In this document: positions 5,701 to 10,283 of the stretch, piece after piece
How the letters are laid out: each line of letters starts with the position of its first letter
Numbering within the stretch: the stretch's first letter is position 1
The notes under the pieces: generated by a model
Seen by the model: only the letters and a program-made list of their open reading frames with translations
Told to the model about the DNA's origin: nothing
Database searches by the model: none
Position numbers and translations under genes: made by a program
DNA from: Bifidobacteriaceae bacterium
Lineage (GTDB): Bacteria; Actinomycetota; Actinomycetes; Actinomycetales; WQXJ01
DNA: 10,283 nt
NCBI GenBank assembly: GCA_031278665.1
Contig: JAITKC010000320.1
Span: forward strand, 1 to 10,283
Direction: 5' to 3'

Positions 5701-8700
5701 TGGGCTCCCAGCGCGGCCTTGAGGTCGGCGTAGAGCGGGTCGGTCTTGGCGACTTTGATGCCGTGGTTAAGCCGCACCACGGTGGCGGCGCCGGTCGGCT
5801 TGGTCAGACGCAGGTAGACGTCGGCCGGGCCGGGATGCGAGCGCAGCACCGAGTCGAGTTTGGAGACGATCGCCTCGGTGGCGCGATGGGCCGGCAAAGT
5901 GATCTCAAGCGGGGAGACCGAGCCGTCGGCCGCCTTCAGTTTGAGCACCGCCAGGTCGGAGACGAACAGCGAGGGCGTCTCGTCGCGCCGCGACAACCGC
6001 CCGGTCAGCGACACCAGCATGTCTTCGGCCAGCCGCTCGGCGAAGCGGGCGTAAGTCTTGGAGAAGAACTTGACGTCGATCGAGCCGTGCAGATCTTCGA
6101 GTGTGGCCTGCGCCCACAGCGCCCCCGCCTTGGTGGTCTTGCGCGTCAGGCCGGTCAACAGCCCGGCCAGCCGGACCTGGTCGCCGTCTTTGTGGCGTTC
6201 CAGATCGGCCAAATCGGCGGTGGTGTCGCTAGAAGCCTCGGCCAGGCCCTTCTCCAAGCCGGACAGCGGATGGTCGGACACGTACAGGCCCAGCATTTCG
6301 CGCTCGAAGGCCAGTTTGACCGGCTTGGGCCATTCCGGCACGTCCGGGATCTCGACCATGACCGTGCCGATCTCTTCCGGCGCGCCGCCGAATAAGTCGA
6401 ATTGGCCGACCGCCTCGTTGCGCTTGACGCCCAAGACCGAATCGACGGCCTCCTCGTGGACGGCCATCAACGCCCGGCGCGGCGTCCCGAACGAGTCGAA
6501 CGCCCCGGCTTTGATCAGCGACTCGATGACGCGCTTATTACAGGCGGCGATCGGCGCCTTGGCCAGGAAGTCGCCGAACGAGGTGTAGGCGCCTTTGGTT
6601 TTCCGGGCCTGCACGATGCCGTCGACGACGCCTTCGCCGACGTTGCGCACAGCCGTCAGGCCAAAGCGGATGTCGAGCCCGTCCGGCGTGAAGGCCGCAA
6701 CCGACGAGTTGACGTCCGGCGGCGCCACCCGAATCCCCATGCGGCGGCATTCGCCCAGGTAGACCGCCAGTTTGTCTTTGTCGTCGCCGACCGAGGTGAG
6801 CAGGGCGGCCATGAACTCGGTTGGATAATGGCACTTCAAATAGGCGGTCCAATAAGAGACCAGGGCGTAAGCGACCGAATGGGACTTGTTGAAGGCGTAG
6901 GAGGCGAACGGCAGCAGAGTGTCCCAAAGGGTTTTGATGGCCGCCTCGGAGAATCCGTTGGCCGCCATCCCCTCGGAGAACGGGCCGTATTCGCGCTCCA
7001 GGATCGCAAGTTTCTTCTTGCCCATCGCGCCGCGCAGATAATCGGCCCGGCCTAGACTGTAGCCGGCCACCCGCCGGGCGATTTCCATGACCTGCTCCTG
7101 GTAGACGATCAACCCGTAGGTCGGCTCCAGCAGGTCCTTCAGCGGTTCGGCCAGTTCGGGGTGGATGGGCGTGATCGGCTGGAGCCCGTTCTTGCGCAGG
7201 GCGTAGTTGATGTGCGAGTCGGCGCCCATCGGGCCGGGCCGGTAAAGCGCCTGGGCGGCCGAGATGTGCTCGAAGTTGTCCGGGCGCAGGCGCCGCAGGA
7301 GGGTCTGCATTCCCGCGCCGTCCAACTGGAACACGCCCAGGGTCTCGCCGGACGCGAGCAATTCGTAAGTCGCCTTGTCCTCTAATTCGAGGTTTTCCAA
7401 CACCACCGCCGGCTTGCCGTTGACGACGATATTGGCCAGCGCGTCCTCCAGGATCGTCAAGTTCCGCAAGCCCAGGAAGTCCATTTTGACCAGGCCCAAA
7501 TCCTCGCAGGCCGGATAGGCGAACTGGGTGATAATCGACCCGTCTTGTTCTTTGCGCATAATCGGGATGACGTCCAGCAACGGCGCCGAGGACATGATCA
7601 CGCCGGCCGGGTGGACTCCCCATTGCCGGGTCAGACCCTCCAATTCGCGGGCCGTCGCGACCACTTTGGCGGACTCCGGGTCCGCGGCGACCAGGCTGCG
7701 GAACTCCTCGCCCTCGCGGTGGCGCTCGTGCCCCGGGTCGTAGACCTGCGCCAAGGTGACGCCTTTGCCCTGCACGTCCGAGGGAAACGCCTTGGTCAGC
7801 CGCTCGCCGACGGCGAACGGGTAGCCCAGCACGCGGGCCGAGTCCTTCAGCGCGGCCTTCGCCTTGATAGTCGAGTAGGTGACGATCTGGGCGACGTGGT
7901 CCGACCCGTATTTGCCGGAGACGTATTTGATGACGTCGCCGCGCCGGCGCTCGTCGAAGTCGATGTCGAAGTCCGGCAGCGACTCGCGTTCGGGGTTCAA
8001 GAAGCGTTCGAAGAGCAGACCGAAGCGGAGCGGGTCCAGTTCGGTTATGCCCATCGCGTAGGCGGCGATCGAGCCGGCGCCGGAGCCCCGGCCCGGCCCC
8101 ACCCGGATGCCCTGGCCCTTCGCCCAGTTCACGAAGTCGGCCACGACCAGGTAGTAGCCGGCGTAGCCCTTGTCGACGATCACGTCCTCTTCGAAGGCCG
8201 CCTGTTCGGCGACTTTGGCCGGCACCCCGCCCGGATAGCGTTGGAGCAAGCCGCGCTGAACCTCCTTGATGAACCAGGAGACCTCGTCTTCGCCGGCCGG
8301 AACCGGGAACTTCGGCATATAGCGGCCCAATTCCGAGTGAAAGGCCACGTCGCAGCGCTCGGCGATGGCCAATGTGTTGTCGCAGGCCTCCGGCAGCTCC
8401 CGCCACAGCTCGCGCATCTCCTCGGCCGACTTGAGGTAGTAGCCGTCGCCGTCGAATTTGAATCTGGTCGGGTCGTCGATCGTCTTGCCGGATTGGACGC
8501 AGAGCAGCGCCGAATGGGCGGCGGCGTCCTCGGCGGCGGTGTAATGCAAGTCATTGGTCGCGACCAGCGGCGCGCCGATCGCCTCGGCCAAACGCAATAA
8601 GTCGGCGAAGACCCGCCGCTCGATCGCCAAACCGTGGTCCATCAACTCGACGTAGTAGTTCTCGCGCCCGAAGATGTCCTGGAAGTCGCCGGCGGCCTCA

Positions 8701-9224
8701 AGCGCCTCGTCCCATTGGCCCAGCCGGAGCCGGGTCTGGACCTCGCCGGACGGGCAGCCGGTGGTGGCGATCAAGCCTTTGGCGTAGCGCTCCAACAACT
8801 CCCGGTCCATCCGGGGCTTGTAAAACTGCCCCTCCAGCGACGCCAGCGAGGCCAGCCGGAACAGGTTGTGCATTCCGGGCGTGTCCTTGGCCAACAGCGT
8901 CAGGTGGGTGTAGGCGCCGCCGGCCGACACGTCGTCGTCCTTCTGCTCCGGGGCGCCCCAGGCGACGCGCCGGCGGTCGCCCCGGGCCAAACCGGGCGTC
9001 AGATAGGCCTCCAGGCCGATGATCGGCTTGACGCCGGCTTCGACCGCTTTGCTCCAGAAGGCGTGGGCCCCGAACATGAACCCGTGGTCAGTTGTCGCGA
9101 GCGCCGGCTGACCCAGTTCCAAACACCGTTTCAGCAGGTCGTCGATCCGCGCCGCGCCGTCTAGCATCGAGTATTCGGTGTGCGTGTGCAAGTGGACGAA
9201 CTGTTTACCCGATGGCGACGGCAT
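5688..9224 (-). CDS. dnaE: DNA polymerase III alpha subunit (replicative polymerase, DnaE1 type)
   Basis: 1178 residues, close to mycobacterial DnaE1. It is the catalytic subunit of the chromosomal replicase. An N-terminal PHP domain (about 9-280) keeps all nine metal-site positions seen in proofreading-competent PHP domains: His13, His15, Asp22, His47, Glu72, His107, Cys157, Asp225 and His227. The polymerase core shows GPGRGSGAGS (377-386), PDFDIDF (417-423) with catalytic Asp420 and Asp422, and the third Asp582 in KMDFLGLRNLT. The fingers region includes YRPGPMG and ASYAFNKSHSVAYA. A helix-hairpin-helix follows (about 892-912), then the beta-clamp-binding motif QFDLF (941-945) and an OB fold (about 1016-1095). 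No intein or frameshift is evident. The ATG start places the PHP motif at its usual depth. The gene's 3' end overlaps the downstream membrane-protein gene by 13 bases. An extra error-prone DnaE2 is unlikely because such paralogues usually lack the clamp motif and some PHP metal ligands. Confidence 0.98.
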   Translation of the reverse strand: MPSPSGKQFVHLHTHTEYSMLDGAARIDDLLKRCLELGQPALATTDHGFMFGAHAFWSKAVEAGVKPIIGLEAYLTPGLARGDRRRVAWGAPEQKDDDVSAGGAYTHLTLLAKDTPGMHNLFRLASLASLEGQFYKPRMDRELLERYAKGLIATTGCPSGEVQTRLRLGQWDEALEAAGDFQDIFGRENYYVELMDHGLAIERRVFADLLRLAEAIGAPLVATNDLHYTAAEDAAAHSALLCVQSGKTIDDPTRFKFDGDGYYLKSAEEMRELWRELPEACDNTLAIAERCDVAFHSELGRYMPKFPVPAGEDEVSWFIKEVQRGLLQRYPGGVPAKVAEQAAFEEDVIVDKGYAGYYLVVADFVNWAKGQGIRVGPGRGSGAGSIAAYAMGITELDPLRFGLLFERFLNPERESLPDFDIDFDERRRGDVIKYVSGKYGSDHVAQIVTYSTIKAKAALKDSARVLGYPFAVGERLTKAFPSDVQGKGVTLAQVYDPGHERHREGEEFRSLVAADPESAKVVATARELEGLTRQWGVHPAGVIMSSAPLLDVIPIMRKEQDGSIITQFAYPACEDLGLVKMDFLGLRNLTILEDALANIVVNGKPAVVLENLELEDKATYELLASGETLGVFQLDGAGMQTLLRRLRPDNFEHISAAQALYRPGPMGADSHINYALRKNGLQPITPIHPELAEPLKDLLEPTYGLIVYQEQVMEIARRVAGYSLGRADYLRGAMGKKKLAILEREYGPFSEGMAANGFSEAAIKTLWDTLLPFASYAFNKSHSVAYALVSYWTAYLKCHYPTEFMAALLTSVGDDKDKLAVYLGECRRMGIRVAPPDVNSSVAAFTPDGLDIRFGLTAVRNVGEGVVDGIVQARKTKGAYTSFGDFLAKAPIAACNKRVIESLIKAGAFDSFGTPRRALMAVHEEAVDSVLGVKRNEAVGQFDLFGGAPEEIGTVMVEIPDVPEWPKPVKLAFEREMLGLYVSDHPLSGLEKGLAEASSDTTADLADLERHKDGDQVRLAGLLTGLTRKTTKAGALWAQATLEDLHGSIDVKFFSKTYARFAERLAEDMLVSLTGRLSRRDETPSLFVSDLAVLKLKAADGSVSPLEITLPAHRATEAIVSKLDSVLRSHPGPADVYLRLTKPTGAATVVRLNHGIKVAKTDPLYADLKAALGAQCVA

Positions 9225-9232
9225 GGGCTTAG

Positions 9233-9238
9233 AGTTTA
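9233..9238 (-). promoter_or_regulatory. Possible -10 element for dnaE (leaderless-type spacing)
   Basis: In the 37-base gap between rluD and dnaE the minus strand reads TAAACT, which fits the actinobacterial -10 consensus TANNNT. Eight bases (CTAAGCCC) separate it from the dnaE ATG. There is no Shine-Dalgarno match at a usable distance; the nearest purine run, AGGA at 9241-9244, is 16 bases upstream. Together this would fit a transcript starting at or within a few bases of the ATG. No recognisable -35 hexamer is present and a six-base match is easily met by chance, so this is tentative. Confidence 0.3.
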
Positions 9239-9261
9239 GTTCCTGGCCGTCCCGGCGCCCC

Positions 9262-10167
9262 TCACGACTCGCGCAGCAACTCCAACGCCGTCGCCAAATC
9301 GGCCGGATAGGGCGAGCGGCAGCGCACCGGCAGACCGGTCGCCGGATGGTCGAAACTGAGCGCGGCGGCGTGCAGCCATTGGCGTTCGAGGCCCAGCCGG
9401 GCGGCCAGTTTCGGGTCGCCGCCGTAGAAGGTGTCGCCGACTAGCGGATGGCCGACGGCCGCTAGGTGCACCCGGATTTGGTGGGTCCGGCCGGTCTCCA
9501 GGCCGACCCGCAGCAGCGACGCGCCGGCGAACGCCTCGATCAGCTCGTAATGGGTGGTCGCCTGTTTGCCGCCGTCGACCACCCCGAACTTGAACGCCCC
9601 CGGCAACCGGCCGATCGGAGCCTCAATACTGCCGGCCAGCGGATCGGGCAGTCCCTGGACCAGCGCGTGATAGGTTTTGCCGACCGCGCGCTCCCGGAAC
9701 ATCTGTTTCAGGACCGAGTAGGCGCGCTCTGATTTCGCCACTATCATCAGCCCGGATGTGCCGACGTCCAGGCGTTGGACGATGCCGCGCCGCTCGACCG
9801 GCCCGCCCGTCGCCACCCGCACGCCGGCGGCCAGCAGCGAGCCCACCACTGTCGGCCCCGACCAGCCGGGGCCGGCGTGGGCGGCCACTCCGACCGGTTT
9901 GTCGACCACGATCAGGTCGGCGTCCTCCAGGACCACCGCCAATTGGACCACCGGCTCGGGTCGGTCGACCGGCTCGGGTTGTTCGACTGAAAGCGTCTGC
10001 CCGGCCTCCAGGCGGGCCGACTTAGTCGCCGCCACGCCGTCGATTCGGATCAACCCGGCGGCCGCCAACTCCGCCGCCCGCGTCCGGGCCAAACCGGTCA
10101 GCCGGGCCACGGCGACATCGACCCTTTCGCCGGCCAAGGCCGGCGGCACCGCCAGCTCGCGGATCAC
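9262..10167 (-). CDS. rluD: RluD-type large-subunit rRNA pseudouridine synthase
   Basis: 301 residues, the usual length for the RluA/RluD family, which isomerises specific uridines to pseudouridine in 23S rRNA in the cytoplasm. An N-terminal S4 RNA-binding domain covers about residues 13-60. The catalytic domain follows, with VVDKPVGVAAHAGPG near 87-101, the active-site motif QRLDVGTSGLM with catalytic Asp134, and the conserved C-terminal block GRTHQIRVHLAAVGHPLVGD (226-245). The residue before RLD is Gln131 (codon CAA), where HRLD is the common form. A duplicated PEPV element (residues 62-73) lies in the linker between the domains. The start is a GTG overlapping the lspA stop (GTGA), with a weak purine-rich stretch, GGGCGGGA, just upstream; this start gives a complete S4 domain. 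The stop lies 37 bases before the dnaE start. The family is certain, but which uridines it modifies (RluD-like rather than RluA or RluC-like) is inferred from the S4 domain and the lspA linkage. Confidence 0.93.
   Translation of the reverse strand: MIRELAVPPALAGERVDVAVARLTGLARTRAAELAAAGLIRIDGVAATKSARLEAGQTLSVEQPEPVDRPEPVVQLAVVLEDADLIVVDKPVGVAAHAGPGWSGPTVVGSLLAAGVRVATGGPVERRGIVQRLDVGTSGLMIVAKSERAYSVLKQMFRERAVGKTYHALVQGLPDPLAGSIEAPIGRLPGAFKFGVVDGGKQATTHYELIEAFAGASLLRVGLETGRTHQIRVHLAAVGHPLVGDTFYGGDPKLAARLGLERQWLHAAALSFDHPATGLPVRCRSPYPADLATALELLRES
9950..9985 (-). repeat. 18-bp tandem duplication inside rluD linker
   Basis: Two adjoining 18-base units (9950-9967 and 9968-9985) differ at only two positions. 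On the coding strand they give EQPEPV followed by DRPEPV, so the duplication adds exactly six residues to the linker between the S4 RNA-binding domain and the catalytic domain of the pseudouridine synthase. Being in frame and in a likely flexible proline-rich linker, it should be neutral for folding. It looks like a slippage product. Confidence 0.75.
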
Positions 10168-10283
10168 AGTTCCCGCCCGCCCAGCGGCAGGCCGCGCAAA
10201 ACGGCCGCCAGCATGGTTCCGGCCGCCAGCACAATGGCGATGTCGGCGACATTGCCGACAAACAGCCCCGCGTAATCGATGAA
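10164..10283 (-). CDS. lspA: Lipoprotein signal peptidase (signal peptidase II), C-terminal fragment
   Basis: Only the last 39 codons and the TGA stop lie in the window; the rest is beyond the right edge. The fragment begins FIDYAGLFVGNVADIAIV, which matches the C-terminal signature of LspA, the inner-membrane aspartic protease that removes signal peptides from diacylated prolipoproteins. The family's second catalytic aspartate is the D in the NVADIAI motif (fragment residue 14). The first catalytic aspartate normally sits just before the FID stretch and so is cut off by the window edge. A hydrophobic segment (about fragment residues 15-29) is the last transmembrane helix and is followed by a short polar tail ending GGREL. 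The TGA overlaps the GTG start of the downstream pseudouridine synthase gene as GTGA, suggesting translational coupling. The lspA-rluD pairing is common in actinomycetes and many other bacteria, which supports the call. Confidence 0.9.
   Translation of the reverse strand, partial: FIDYAGLFVGNVADIAIVLAAGTMLAAVLRGLPLGGREL

Noticed and set aside
6538..8406. A 622-codon minus-strand open frame overlapping dnaE out of register
   Set aside because: It is arginine-, glycine- and proline-rich nonsense typical of an alternate frame in GC-rich DNA, while the overlapping dnaE frame has complete family motifs.
7545..8600. A 351-codon plus-strand open frame antisense to dnaE
   Set aside because: Third-position GC bias on the coding strand removes stops from the opposite strand. 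The translation has no recognisable motifs and no independent gene signals.
10022..10261. A 79-codon minus-strand frame across the lspA/rluD junction
   Set aside because: Out of frame with both; the lspA C-terminal motif and the rluD S4 domain account for the region.

Overview
The window is a compact, all-minus-strand block of housekeeping genes from a high-GC Gram-positive bacterium, almost certainly an actinomycete (Actinomycetota). The signs are GC-rich codon use throughout, GTG starts, a HisA of the bifunctional PriA type, a monofunctional HisB, a PHP-bearing DnaE1, and the lspA-rluD-dnaE order followed by his genes that is familiar from actinomycetes. I cannot place it below phylum. Nothing looks horizontally acquired: I found no insertion sequence, phage gene, CRISPR array, tRNA or rRNA.

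Reading with transcription, from high to low coordinates. (1) 10283-9262: the last 39 codons of lspA (lipoprotein signal peptidase), overlapping by 4 bases a RluD-type rRNA pseudouridine synthase. (2) 9224-5188: dnaE, the replicative DNA polymerase III alpha subunit, whose end overlaps the start of a small four-helix membrane protein of unknown function. (3) 5187-5092: an 84-95 base spacer holding a GC-rich octamer tandem repeat, a hairpin-forming inverted repeat and a possible -10 element, apparently the only leader before the histidine genes. (4) 5091-12: a tightly packed histidine operon in the order hisD, hisC, hisB, an unrecognised 198-residue protein, hisH, hisA/priA. Every junction in this operon overlaps by 1 or 4 bases, so translation is very likely coupled along its length. 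hisF and hisI are not present and would be expected beyond the left edge or elsewhere.

The his genes supply ProFAR isomerisation (HisA/PriA), the glutaminase half of imidazole glycerol phosphate synthase (HisH), dehydration (HisB), transamination (HisC) and the two final oxidations (HisD). PriA probably also does the TrpF step of tryptophan synthesis.

I do not see a new defence, mobile or biosynthetic system. The points most worth a second look are modest: the uncharacterised protein embedded in the his operon, the membrane protein welded to dnaE, the proline-rich tail on HisD, the repeat-bearing his leader, and matched -10-like hexamers placed 8 bases before the dnaE and hisD start codons, which hints at leaderless transcription.
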